From assembly GCA_029252625.1 (NCBI GenBank), contig JAQXBA010000086.1:1-54515 (forward strand): a stretch of 54,515 bases of DNA, given 5' to 3'. Of the stretch, positions 46,372 to 54,515 are shown piece by piece. The stretch's first letter is position 1. Each line of letters begins with the position of its first letter. The position numbers and the translations under genes are program-made. Source of the stretch: Opitutia bacterium. GTDB lineage: Bacteria; Verrucomicrobiota; Verrucomicrobiia; Opitutales; Coraliomargaritaceae. The notes below the pieces were generated by a model, which was given only the letters and a program-made list of their open reading frames with translations, made no database searches and was not told the origin of the DNA.

Positions 46372-48126
46372 GTGTCCGAAATAAATGCCAGTCCATTCGA
46401 TGCGCTTGCGCGCTCTAACGTCAATTCAGTTTGGGGAGCCTTGACTATGGAGGTCTTGGCTCGGCTAGGAGTGGAGTCGGTGGTGGTCTCGCCTGGTTCG
46501 CGTTCGACGCCCTTGACGGTAGCTGCCGCGCGGAATCCAAAGCTAGAAGCAATCTCGATTCTGGATGAACGCTCGGCAGGTTTTTTCGCGCTGGGCTTGG
46601 CAAAACGCACTCACAAGCCGGTCGTCTTGGTCTGTACCTCGGGATCGGCGGTGGTGAATTATCATCCTGCGGTGCTGGAAGCGTCGATGTCCGGCGTACC
46701 ACTGTTGCTACTAACCGCAGATCGTCCTGCGGAGTTGCGGGATTGTTTTTCGGGACAGACAATCGATCAAGTGAAAATTTTTGGCGATTCGGTGCGCGCG
46801 TTTCATGAAATGGCGCTGCCTGAAAAGTCGAGTGGGATGCTGGCTTACCTGCGTCAGACCCTGGTGCATGCGGTCAATCGATCGCTACAGGGGAATGGTG
46901 GCCCAGTTCATTTGAACTTCCCGTTTCGTGATCCATTGCCCCCAGAGCTTGATGCTGAGTCGATTATTGAGCCGATTTTGATGGAGCAGGCGGCGACGGT
47001 ATCGACTCGGCCCTGCGAGGCGATTGGCACCGGCGCGAGTTTCGATGCGGTTGCCTTGGAGCGATTGGCGAGTCATCGGCAAGGTGTAATTGTCGTTGGT
47101 GCGCTGAATCCGCGTGAGGGGGGCGATGCCTTTGCGGATGCGGTGGCGATGCTTTCGCACAAGTTGGGCTGGCCAGTGTTGAGCGATGTGTTGAACCCGT
47201 TGCGTGGTCATTTTGGAGAGAATGATGCATTGATTTGCCATTATGATATGTTTTTGAGGAACCCTGAAGTGGCTACGGATCGGAGCCCGGCGGCGATTTT
47301 GCAAATCGGCCAGTTGCCCACCAGTAAAGTGTTGCGCGCCTGGCTCGAGCAGACCGACTCGGTGTCGTTTCTGTTGACGGATCGTCCAGTAAATACCGAT
47401 CCACTACATCGAATCGCAACACCGCTGTACGGTGAAGTTCAGGTCTTGGCAAAGGCGCTACATCAGCAGACTGTGGATGGGGCTTGGACGCATGCATGGG
47501 TCGATATTGAGCAGCAAACAGTGGCTGCGTTAGATTTAAAATTTGAAGCGATGGACTCGTTGTTTGAGGGCAAGGTGGCTTGGTTGTTGTCGCGGCATCT
47601 ACCGATCGGCACCCCGACTTTCATCGCCAACAGCATGAGTGTGCGCTACGCCGAGTATTTCTGGAGCGCGGGCAGTCGCGCCTGTCCGATCTACTCGAAC
47701 CGTGGTGCCAATGGGATTGACGGCACACTGGGTACTGCGATTGGGATGGCGCATCGTGGAAATCCAGCGGTCTTATTGACTGGAGATCTGGCATTCTTGC
47801 ATGACACCAACGGACTATTGGCCGCAGCGCAGTTGCAGGGTAGCTTAACCGTCGTGCTGGTGAACAATGATGGTGGCGGGATTTTTGAGCACTTGCCAGT
47901 TGCGTCCATGGGGACGGTTTTCGAGCAGTTTTTCACTACGCCGCAAACAGTGCAGCTAGATATTCTGTGCCAAGCGTACGGCATCGGTCATCAACGAGTT
48001 CGAGATTGGGGCTCGCTGGTGACCGCGATCTCTGTGTTACCTGACAGTGGCGTGCGTGTGCTCGAGATGCGGACGGATCGAAAGACTGATAAGTTGGCGC
48101 TGAGTGAATTGCTTCGCTTGGTCTAG
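46372..48126 (+). CDS. menD: 2-succinyl-5-enolpyruvyl-6-hydroxy-3-cyclohexene-1-carboxylate synthase
   Basis: ThDP enzyme of menaquinone synthesis, joining isochorismate and 2-oxoglutarate. The 584 aa start at GTG. Family signatures are RLGVESVVVSPGSRSTPLTVAAA, LDERSAGFFALGLAKRT (ThDP Glu in DERS), CTSGSAVVNYHPAVLEAS, and the C-terminal SNRGANGIDGTLGTAIGMA with LTGDLAFLHDTNGLL (GDL...N ThDP motif). No other men gene is adjacent, so the pathway is scattered. With the prenyl synthase nearby it indicates a menaquinone-based respiratory chain. Confidence 0.95.
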   Translation: MSEINASPFDALARSNVNSVWGALTMEVLARLGVESVVVSPGSRSTPLTVAAARNPKLEAISILDERSAGFFALGLAKRTHKPVVLVCTSGSAVVNYHPAVLEASMSGVPLLLLTADRPAELRDCFSGQTIDQVKIFGDSVRAFHEMALPEKSSGMLAYLRQTLVHAVNRSLQGNGGPVHLNFPFRDPLPPELDAESIIEPILMEQAATVSTRPCEAIGTGASFDAVALERLASHRQGVIVVGALNPREGGDAFADAVAMLSHKLGWPVLSDVLNPLRGHFGENDALICHYDMFLRNPEVATDRSPAAILQIGQLPTSKVLRAWLEQTDSVSFLLTDRPVNTDPLHRIATPLYGEVQVLAKALHQQTVDGAWTHAWVDIEQQTVAALDLKFEAMDSLFEGKVAWLLSRHLPIGTPTFIANSMSVRYAEYFWSAGSRACPIYSNRGANGIDGTLGTAIGMAHRGNPAVLLTGDLAFLHDTNGLLAAAQLQGSLTVVLVNNDGGGIFEHLPVASMGTVFEQFFTTPQTVQLDILCQAYGIGHQRVRDWGSLVTAISVLPDSGVRVLEMRTDRKTDKLALSELLRLV

Positions 48127-48291
48127 TGCTATGGTATTTTGCCTCAACGGGTAGAAACGGTTGTGCCGATTTTCTAGAAGAATCAGACTGGGGATTGCAT
48201 CGCTGCGCTGGGATGCTTTAATTCATTGGCAATCAGACTAATGATTGTAACTTAAACAAATTCTAGGCCCATCCATCAGTAGAGAACAATC

Positions 48292-49971
48292 ATGGCTAAA
48301 CCACCGCCTCCATTTCATTATCAAAAGCAATTTCCAACCGGCCAGGATCGGGCGGAGTATCGTCTGTTGACAGATGAATTTGTAACCACTGTTGATTTCG
48401 ATGGGGAGTCGATCCTTAAGATCGAGCCACACGCACTGACCTATTTGGCGGAAACCGCGATGAAAGAGATCTCCTTTAAGTTGCGCGGCAAGCATCTTGA
48501 GCAAGTGGCCGCGATCTTAGATGATCCTGAAGCGACTGAAAATGACCGAACCATCGCGCTGACTATGTTGCGCAATGCCGAAGTCGCAGCGCATGAAGTA
48601 TTGCCGTTCTGCCAGGATACAGGCACCGCGATTATCTTGGGTAAGAAGGGCCAACGCGTCTGGACCGGTGGACAGGATGAGTCCGCGCTCTCGCAAGGTG
48701 TTTATAATACTTACACAAAGGAAAATCTGCGTTACTCGCAGACTGTGCCACTCTCGATGTATGAGGAGAAGAACACGGGCTGCAATTTGCCTGCGCAAAT
48801 CGATCTGTTAGCGACCGATGGTGATTCGTATGACTTCCTGTTTGTTGCAAAGGGTGGGGGATCGGCGAATAAGACGTTCCTCTTTCAAGAAACCAAGGCG
48901 CTGCTGAACCCAGCAAGTCTGGAGAAATTCTGCATTGAGAAGATGGGCACGCTCGGCACCTCGGCCTGCCCACCGTATCACATTGCGATCGTGATTGGTG
49001 GCACGTCTGCGGAAACCACAATGAAGACTGTGAAGCTGGCTTCGACCAAATACTACGACGAGTTGCCGACTGCAGGGAATGAACATGGTCAAGCATTTCG
49101 CGATCTAGAGCTTGAAGCTAAGCTGCTCGGCTATACCCGAAAGATGGGCTACGGCGCGCAGTTTGGCGGTAAATATTTTGCGCTCGATGTGCGCGTGGTG
49201 CGCTTGCCTCGCCACGGGGCGTCGTGCCCCGTTGGTATCGGCGTCTCTTGCTCGGCCGATCGCAATGTCAAGGCGCGGATTGATAAGGACGGTGTCTGGC
49301 TTGAGAAGTTGGAAGACAATCCAGGGCGCTTCATTCCGAACTCTGCCGAAATCGCGAAGCCGAAGAAGTCGGTGAAGATCGATTTGAATCGTCCGATGAC
49401 AGATATACTTGCTGAACTCAGTCAGTATCCAGTCACCACGCCGCTCTCACTATCGGGGACGATCGTGGTGGCTCGAGACAGTGCACATGCCAAATTACAG
49501 GAGCGCATTGATCGCGGTGAAGGCTTGCCAGACTATATCAAGAATCATCCGGTGTATTATGCCGGTCCAGCAAAGACACCTGCAGGGAAGCCATCTGGTT
49601 CCTTCGGACCGACAACTGCGGGTCGAATGGACTCGTATGTTGGACCTTTTCAAGCTGAGGGCGGATCTATGATCATGTTGGCCAAAGGTAATCGGTCGCA
49701 GCAAGTCACCGATGCCTGTCAAAAGTATGGTGGGTTCTATCTGGGTTCGATTGGTGGGCCGGCAGCGTTGTTGGCCGAGTATAATATCAAACAGGTCGAA
49801 GTTCTTGAGTATCCAGAGCTCGGCATGGAAGCTATCTGGAAGATCGAAGTTGAAGATTTCCCTGCTTTCATTCTGGTCGATGATAAGGGTAATGACTTCT
49901 TTGCCAGCATCCGTGAGACCTGCGCAAAGTGTGCGGTGCAAGCTTTCGAAGATGCAAAGGCTGGAGCATAG
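48292..49971 (+). CDS. fumA: Fumarate hydratase class I
   Basis: Oxygen-sensitive [4Fe-4S] fumarase of the TCA cycle (class I, fused alpha and beta halves). The 559 aa open with [22 protein letters not shown], as in E. coli FumA/FumB. Fe-S cysteines are likely in FCQDTGTAI (about 105), [15 protein letters not shown] (about 224) and GVSCSADRN (about 318). The beta half has [23 protein letters not shown] and [13 protein letters not shown]. It stands alone, with 165 bp before it and 353 bp after it. Confidence 0.95.
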   Translation: MAKPPPPFHYQKQFPTGQDRAEYRLLTDEFVTTVDFDGESILKIEPHALTYLAETAMKEISFKLRGKHLEQVAAILDDPEATENDRTIALTMLRNAEVAAHEVLPFCQDTGTAIILGKKGQRVWTGGQDESALSQGVYNTYTKENLRYSQTVPLSMYEEKNTGCNLPAQIDLLATDGDSYDFLFVAKGGGSANKTFLFQETKALLNPASLEKFCIEKMGTLGTSACPPYHIAIVIGGTSAETTMKTVKLASTKYYDELPTAGNEHGQAFRDLELEAKLLGYTRKMGYGAQFGGKYFALDVRVVRLPRHGASCPVGIGVSCSADRNVKARIDKDGVWLEKLEDNPGRFIPNSAEIAKPKKSVKIDLNRPMTDILAELSQYPVTTPLSLSGTIVVARDSAHAKLQERIDRGEGLPDYIKNHPVYYAGPAKTPAGKPSGSFGPTTAGRMDSYVGPFQAEGGSMIMLAKGNRSQQVTDACQKYGGFYLGSIGGPAALLAEYNIKQVEVLEYPELGMEAIWKIEVEDFPAFILVDDKGNDFFASIRETCAKCAVQAFEDAKAGA

Positions 49972-50324
49972 CGGTTCGCTTCCTAAACGTCTTGATATTT
50001 CTACAGCAGTATTTTTGACAAAAAGTCATATTTTTTTAGCGTTAGTTTATGGTTTTTTAATTTCGTTGGTGGCATGCCAAATCCAGTTAATATGTGGGTT
50101 GAGCGACGTATTCGGTTATTCTGGGACGACGCTATTTGTTACTTGCTATTTCGTTGGATTAGTCGATAACGACGAGCGACTAGAACACATGTTAACATTC
50201 AGAGCGTGGGTAGTCATCAGGGTGAGACGAAAGTATTCAGTTAGGTGATCCAGTCCGAAAGCGGACACTCAAGAGCAAAGAAGCAGTGGGATAGCCCAAA
50301 TAAAGTAAAGAAAAGGAACACATA
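49972..50324 (+). other. Long leader region of the RRM gene
   Basis: About 350 bp without a confident gene between fumA and the RNA-binding protein gene. A frame overlapping the fumA end stays open to 50248 and its last part looks hydrophobic, but it has no convincing start. A good ribosome binding site (AAAGGAA about 8 bp before the RRM ATG) is present. A long untranslated leader with regulatory structure, as in cold-shock genes, is possible but inferred. Confidence 0.35.
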
Positions 50325-50768
50325 ATGGATGCAAAAATGTATGTAGGCAATTTGTCCTACGATGTAACTCAAGAAGAACTCCAAGCGCTTTTCGAAGCTC
50401 ATGGTGCAGTTAGCGATGTTTTCATCGTAAAAGATCGTGAATCAGGTCGCCCTCGTGGCTTCGCATTTGTCACGATGGCAGAGAAGTCTGCAATGGATGC
50501 AGCTATCGAAGCCCTTAATGGTGCAGATTTCATGGGCCGTAATCTCGCGATCAATGAAGCTCGTCCTCGCGAAGAACGTCCTAGTGGCGGTGGTGGTTAC
50601 GGCGGCGGTGGTCGTGGAGGCAACGGCGGCGGTTACGGCGGTGGTGGTCGTGGCAACGGCGGCGGTTACGGCGGCGGTGGTCGTGGTAACGGTGGCCGCG
50701 GTGGCAATGATCGTGGTGGACGCGGTGGCAACGGCGGCGGCGATCGCGGTGGTCGTGGTGGTTGGTAG
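50325..50768 (+). CDS. Glycine-rich RRM RNA-binding protein
   Basis: A 147-aa protein with one RRM domain in residues 1-80: RNP2 at [11 protein letters not shown], loop [18 protein letters not shown]1 at [11 protein letters not shown] and [17 protein letters not shown]. The rest (about 86-147) is a Gly/Arg/Asn/Tyr low-complexity tail, [12 protein letters not shown] repeated, resembling RGG regions. Such RRM proteins are common in Verrucomicrobia, cyanobacteria and others and often rise in the cold. The tail could mediate RNA binding or condensate formation; this is inference. A strong terminator follows. Confidence 0.93.
   Translation: MDAKMYVGNLSYDVTQEELQALFEAHGAVSDVFIVKDRESGRPRGFAFVTMAEKSAMDAAIEALNGADFMGRNLAINEARPREERPSGGGGYGGGGRGGNGGGYGGGGRGNGGGYGGGGRGNGGRGGNDRGGRGGNGGGDRGGRGGW
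50595..50696 (+). repeat. Tandem repeats encoding the glycine-rich tail
   Basis: Three units of 36, 33 and 33 bp, each starting ggttacggcgg and encoding GYGGGGRG(G)NGG, lie in a row in the RRM gene. Units differ mostly at third codon positions, and all keep the frame, so length change would alter only the tail. Confidence 0.9.
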
Positions 50769-50793
50769 ACTTTTAGTCACACTATAAACTTTC

Positions 50794-50824
50794 GTGGGGC
50801 TCAGAAATGAGCCCCACTTTTTTT
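50794..50824 (+). terminator. Terminator after the RRM gene
   Basis: Stem GTGGGGCTCA/TGAGCCCCAC with a GAAA loop and eight T residues, about 25 bp after the stop codon. Confidence 0.93.
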
Positions 50825-50938
50825 GTGTGCCTCCAGCAGGCCGCGTTTGCTAGGCAGTAATCATCTTCAATGAAAATCATCCGCGACTCATTCAGTAAGT
50901 CCTAGTGTTAGATGTTAACCAGTTGTGTCACGGTCTCA

Positions 50939-52246
50939 CTACATTGCTTTGATGCCTGCGGCCAATACTTCTGCGGCACGTTCGATGTCCTTACCGTTGT
51001 GGGCGGTGCTAATAAAGCAGGTTTCGTAGCCTGACGGTGGTAAGTAAACGCCATTTTCTAGCGCATAGTGAAACAGTTTGTTAAATAGCTGCGTCTCGCT
51101 GCTGATCGCATCGTTGTAGTTGCGCACTGGAGACTCGCTAAAGAAGAGTGCAAACATTGAGCCGACTTGTGGTAGTTGTAGTGGCAGGCCTTTTTCAATT
51201 GCAGCGTTGATTAATGCATCGTGAATCATGGTGCCCATGGTTTCAAATTCGGGATACGGATTATCGGTCTTTAGCTTCTTCAGCGCGGCGATGCCGGCGG
51301 CCATTGCTAGCGGATTACCGCTAAGAGTGCCTGCTTGATAGACGGGGCCGAGAGGGGCAAGTTGATTCATGATTTCGGATTTACCGCCGAAGGCGCCGAC
51401 TGGAAGCCCGCCGCCGATGATTTTGCCCAGTGCAGTTAGGTCAGGCGTGATGCCCACGCGCTCTTGCACGCCACCAGGGGCCAGGCGAAAGCCAGTCATC
51501 ACTTCGTCAAAGATCAACACTGTGTTGTTCTCGTTGCAAAGATCACGTAGCAGTCCTAGGAAGCCTTGATCGGGCAGAATGAAGCCGCAATTGGCTGGGA
51601 AAGGCTCGACGATGAGTGCAGCAATCTCGCCTTTGTGATTATGAAACGCAGCACGGACGCCATCGGCATCGTTGTAGTCTACTACGATAGTTTCGGCGGC
51701 TAAGCTAGCTGGAATGCCTGCGCTATCAGGGTAGCCCAGAGTCAGGGCGCCGGAGCCTGCCTTGACCAGCAGCGAGTCGACGTGGCCGTGGTAGCAACCC
51801 GCAAACTTGATAATCTTGTCGCGCTTGGTGTAGCCACGTGCGAGACGAATAGTAGACATGGTCGCTTCAGTGCCGCTATTGCACATCCGGACCTTTTCGA
51901 CCGAAGGCACCATGTCGACGATGCGCTCTGCCATTTCGACTTCGTAAGGATTCGGCGTGCCGAAACTAGTGCCTTTGTCCAGTGCCAGACTGATGGCTGC
52001 GCGTATGTCAGGATCATTGTGGCCATGAATGGCAGGGCCCCAAGTGCAGACAAAGTCGATCAGGTCTTTACCGTCGACGGTGTAGAGGTGTGCACCCTCA
52101 GCACGTTCAGTAAAAAAGGGAGCACCGCCTACAGAACGGAAAGCCCGTACAGGAGAGTTGACGCCGCCAGGAATGAGTTGCTTGGCGTGTTCGAATAATT
52201 GCGTTGAACGTTGCGAGTGGTGAGTGGGTTGATGCAGTTTGTCCAT
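50939..52246 (-). CDS. hemL: Glutamate-1-semialdehyde 2,1-aminomutase
   Basis: PLP enzyme converting glutamate-1-semialdehyde to 5-aminolevulinate, the C5 route to heme. The 435 aa include [59 protein letters not shown], the PLP region FDEVMTGFR and the Lys site [17 protein letters not shown]. Several starts are possible at the 5' end (ATG 52246, ATG 52255, TTG 52261); the shortest is used, and none has a good ribosome binding site. It lies 49 bp downstream of nadE and is probably cotranscribed. Heme made this way would feed ctaB/ctaA and the oxidase. Confidence 0.95.
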   Translation of the reverse strand: MDKLHQPTHHSQRSTQLFEHAKQLIPGGVNSPVRAFRSVGGAPFFTERAEGAHLYTVDGKDLIDFVCTWGPAIHGHNDPDIRAAISLALDKGTSFGTPNPYEVEMAERIVDMVPSVEKVRMCNSGTEATMSTIRLARGYTKRDKIIKFAGCYHGHVDSLLVKAGSGALTLGYPDSAGIPASLAAETIVVDYNDADGVRAAFHNHKGEIAALIVEPFPANCGFILPDQGFLGLLRDLCNENNTVLIFDEVMTGFRLAPGGVQERVGITPDLTALGKIIGGGLPVGAFGGKSEIMNQLAPLGPVYQAGTLSGNPLAMAAGIAALKKLKTDNPYPEFETMGTMIHDALINAAIEKGLPLQLPQVGSMFALFFSESPVRNYNDAISSETQLFNKLFHYALENGVYLPPSGYETCFISTAHNGKDIERAAEVLAAGIKAM

Positions 52247-52295
52247 TGGCAGCATATACAACCACTCAACTAATAACTTTCAACCCACAACGAGC

Positions 52296-53942
52296 TTAAC
52301 TGACGTATTTTTGCACAATTGGGATTCGGCGACCGACGCCGAAGGCGAGTGGTGTGGTTTTGAGACCTGGTGCGGCTTGCTTACGCTTGTATTCGTTCAA
52401 ATCAACTTTGCGGGTGATGTCATATACGACTTCTTGGTCATAGCCGCGTTGGATAATTTCCGCGGAGGAGAGGCCTTCTTCGACGTACAGGCGCAGGATG
52501 CCATCAAGCGTAGGGTATGCCGGTAGTGAATCTTCGTCCTTCTGATCGGGGCGCAGCTCAGCCGATGGTGGCTTGTCGATGGTGTTCAATGGTATGAGTT
52601 CACGCGCATGGTTAATGTGACGCGCAAGTGCGTAAACTTTCATTTTAGGTAGATCAGAAATCACCGCGAGTCCGCCGCACATATCGCCATACAGGGTACA
52701 ATAGCCTACGGAGATCTCGCTCTTGTTTCCAGTGGTCAAAAGTAGTGCGCCGAACTTGTTAGACATCGCCATGAGTAGCACGCCACGGGCACGGGCTTGG
52801 ATGTTTTCCTCGGTGACATCGGCTTTGTGGCCTTTAAAGAGTGGTGCGAGGGCGGTTTCGGCGGCATTGACGGTGTCGGCGATCGGCACTTCGTGATATT
52901 CGATGCCGAGGTTTTTAGCCAGTTCTTCAGCGTCGTCGCGACTATGTTGGCTAGAAATTGCGGAGGGTAGGGCAATACCGATCACGTTTTCAGGGCCAAA
53001 GGCTTCGGCGGCGATGGCAGCGACAACGGCGGAGTCGATTCCTCCACTGAGGCCGATAAGGGCTTTTTTAAAGCCGCTCTTGTGGGCGTAGTCACGCAAG
53101 CCGAGCACGAGTGCATCTTGGGTGGCGGCGTTGCCTTTGAGGTTGAAGTGTTCCGAGACTACGGTTGCGGTCGGTGCGTCGATATCGATCACGCGATTTT
53201 CTGCGCGAAAGCCTGCCATACCGGCGATCAAGCCGCGTTGTGGATGTGCGACGAGGCTACCGCCGTCGAAAATGAGCTCATCGTTACCGCCCACTGCGTT
53301 ACAATACACGGCCGGGCAATTGCAGCGATCGGCTGCAAATTGCAGGAGTGGTTCGCGGGCTTCGTTTTTGCCGTCATGCCATGGGCTGGCGGATAAATTT
53401 AGTAACAAGTCGATACCTTTTTCCGCGAATGTCGTGAGTGGATCGACATTGTAGCGGCGCTTGTTGGACACCACGGGTGCTGTCCAAATATCTTCGCAAA
53501 TAGTGATGCCAATACGCTTACCTTGCCACTCATGAATGATTGGTGCGAGTGCGGGTTCAAAATAGCGATCCTCGTCGAACACGTCATAGCTCGGTAGCAG
53601 GCATTTGCGTGCGATAACTTTGATGACGCCATTTTCACACCATGCCGCCGCATTGTAAAATGGGCGACCGGATACGTCAGGGCTTCGAGCTTCGATGGTG
53701 CCGATAATTGCTGGTACAGAACCGATCTCGGTGGCGATGGACTTAAGCGTCGATTCAATGTCGCTGACAAAGCAGCTTTTGAACAGCAGGTCGCGCGGTG
53801 GATAGCCGCAGATCGCAAGTTCAGGGAAGAGGATCAATTCGGCACCTTCAGCAACCAGCGCTTGATAGGCATTGAGGATGAGAGTGCGATTACCGGCTAA
53901 GTCTCCGACGGTCGTGTTAATTTGTGCGATCCCTATATACAT
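52296..53942 (-). CDS. nadE: Glutamine-dependent NAD+ synthetase
   Basis: Final enzyme of NAD synthesis. The 548 aa start at [18 protein letters not shown]; the longer frame upstream is not supported. The N-terminal nitrilase-type glutaminase has the Glu ([17 protein letters not shown]), Lys ([16 protein letters not shown]) and Cys ([10 protein letters not shown]) triad. The C-terminal synthetase has the PPi loop [13 protein letters not shown], then [24 protein letters not shown] and [19 protein letters not shown]. It is divergent from the TolC-family gene at the right end. Confidence 0.95.
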   Translation of the reverse strand: MYIGIAQINTTVGDLAGNRTLILNAYQALVAEGAELILFPELAICGYPPRDLLFKSCFVSDIESTLKSIATEIGSVPAIIGTIEARSPDVSGRPFYNAAAWCENGVIKVIARKCLLPSYDVFDEDRYFEPALAPIIHEWQGKRIGITICEDIWTAPVVSNKRRYNVDPLTTFAEKGIDLLLNLSASPWHDGKNEAREPLLQFAADRCNCPAVYCNAVGGNDELIFDGGSLVAHPQRGLIAGMAGFRAENRVIDIDAPTATVVSEHFNLKGNAATQDALVLGLRDYAHKSGFKKALIGLSGGIDSAVVAAIAAEAFGPENVIGIALPSAISSQHSRDDAEELAKNLGIEYHEVPIADTVNAAETALAPLFKGHKADVTEENIQARARGVLLMAMSNKFGALLLTTGNKSEISVGYCTLYGDMCGGLAVISDLPKMKVYALARHINHARELIPLNTIDKPPSAELRPDQKDEDSLPAYPTLDGILRLYVEEGLSSAEIIQRGYDQEVVYDITRKVDLNEYKRKQAAPGLKTTPLAFGVGRRIPIVQKYVS

Positions 53943-54048
53943 AGTGTTAAAAAAAAATGGTTTGAACTGGCGACTTGCAAATATGTGACCCGCGAAGATA
54001 GTCACAACTTTTATCATATTTAAGATTCGTTGCGACGACTATTTTCCA

Positions 54049-54515
54049 ATGTTTAGAGAACTCAAGATTTTCAGTGCATTACTATGCATTTCCTACTTTG
54101 GAATGATTTTTGCGCATGCGCAAAAGAGTAGTGCAGAGCTCGTCTCGATTCTGTCTGATGAGGTGAGCTTAGTGGCTCCAGTGCTGACCTTGGATGCAAT
54201 GTATCAGTTGATTAAGAATACCAGCCCTCAAGTGTTGTTTGAGAAAGACACGGTGCGTCGTGCGCTAGAGAATAGTTTTCAGCAACGGGCGGCATTGCTA
54301 CCGCAAATATCGCTCGCCGCATCCCAGACGCGGCAGCAATTCGGTCTTGGCTTTGCGGGAGATGATTTTGAGTCGTCGCCGTTTAATTCTTTCGGGACCA
54401 GAGTCGAAGCGACACAAACCCTGTTTGACGCTGAAAAATATGCACGCTATCGGATCGCTGAGTTAGAGCATACGATTTCGACAATGAATTACGAAGTAGC
54501 GTTTCAAGATATTTT
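54049..54515 (+). CDS. TolC-family outer-membrane efflux protein, N-terminal part (partial)
   Basis: A frame running off the right edge and thus missing from short-ORF lists. The 155 visible residues begin MFRELKIFSALLCISYFGMIFAHAQ, a clear signal peptide with cleavage near AHA. They continue with LTLDAMYQLIKNTSPQVLFEKD and the helical QQRAALLPQISLAASQTRQQFG, then EATQTLFDAEKYARYRIAE, the standard opening of TolC-like channels. It differs from the Cus channel at 10-11.5 kb. The partner pump genes, if any, lie beyond the window. Promoters for it and the divergent nadE must share the 106-bp gap. Confidence 0.8.
   Translation, partial: MFRELKIFSALLCISYFGMIFAHAQKSSAELVSILSDEVSLVAPVLTLDAMYQLIKNTSPQVLFEKDTVRRALENSFQQRAALLPQISLAASQTRQQFGLGFAGDDFESSPFNSFGTRVEATQTLFDAEKYARYRIAELEHTISTMNYEVAFQDI

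Noticed and set aside
49712-50248. Long frame overlapping the fumA end and running into the RRM leader
   Set aside because: Its first part is a frame shadow of fumA, and the extension lacks a plausible start; only a weak membrane-like end remains.

Overview
The window looks like chromosomal housekeeping DNA from a Gram-negative member of the Verrucomicrobia, most likely class Opitutae (Puniceicoccales/Coraliomargarita-like). This placement is inference. It rests on the gene content (lipid A genes lpxD and lpxK, peptidoglycan genes murF and mraY, menD, a caa3-type oxidase), on the glycine-rich RRM protein, on the moderate GC content and on the scarcity of Shine-Dalgarno motifs before start codons. 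No phage, IS element, CRISPR array, rRNA or tRNA was recognised.

Layout. 1-4.9 kb: end of murF, mraY, ilvB (reverse), a YmdB-type phosphodiesterase and a small 2Fe-2S ferredoxin. 4.9-12.0 kb: a reverse-strand CusCBA-type heavy-metal (probably copper) efflux operon headed by a small Cys-rich exported protein. 12.1-14.1 kb: a short unknown gene, then rpsP-trmD-rplS. 14.2-18.5 kb: a large AsmA-like envelope protein and lpxD, with paired REP-like palindromes in the gaps. 18.5-25.2 kb: serC, a type IA topoisomerase (topoisomerase III type), lpxK and an adenylate-kinase-like protein with an extra C-terminal domain. 25.4-31.3 kb: a MIF-family protein, a possible tiny membrane protein, and gyrB-gyrA. 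31.5-41.7 kb: an Rrf2 regulator, an SLC13-type transporter with RCK_C domains and a complete cytochrome c oxidase locus (ctaA, ctaB, DUF420/CtaM-like, subunits II, I, III and IV, and ctaG). 41.9-46.0 kb: a GreA-like protein, an IspA-type prenyl synthase, and a three-gene set with a DUF4013 membrane protein and two unknown envelope proteins. 46.4-54.5 kb: menD, class I fumarase, the RRM protein, hemL, nadE and the start of a TolC-family gene.

Functionally the window combines envelope building (MurF, MraY, LpxD, LpxK, AsmA-like), respiration and its cofactors (IspA and MenD for menaquinone, HemL, CtaB and CtaA for heme, the caa3 oxidase and its assembly factors, fumarase, NadE), metal defence (Cus) and information processing (gyrase, topoisomerase, S16/TrmD/L19, GreA-like, RRM). 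I did not find one striking undescribed system. The best leads are the REP-like palindromes; the MIF-family gene whose catalytic Pro follows an ATA codon; the adenylate-kinase-like protein with an added domain; the Cus operon with its Cys-rich leader protein and enlarged CusA; the divergent ispA/DUF4013 pair sharing start-codon bases; and the stop codon that appears to have cut the tail of GyrA.
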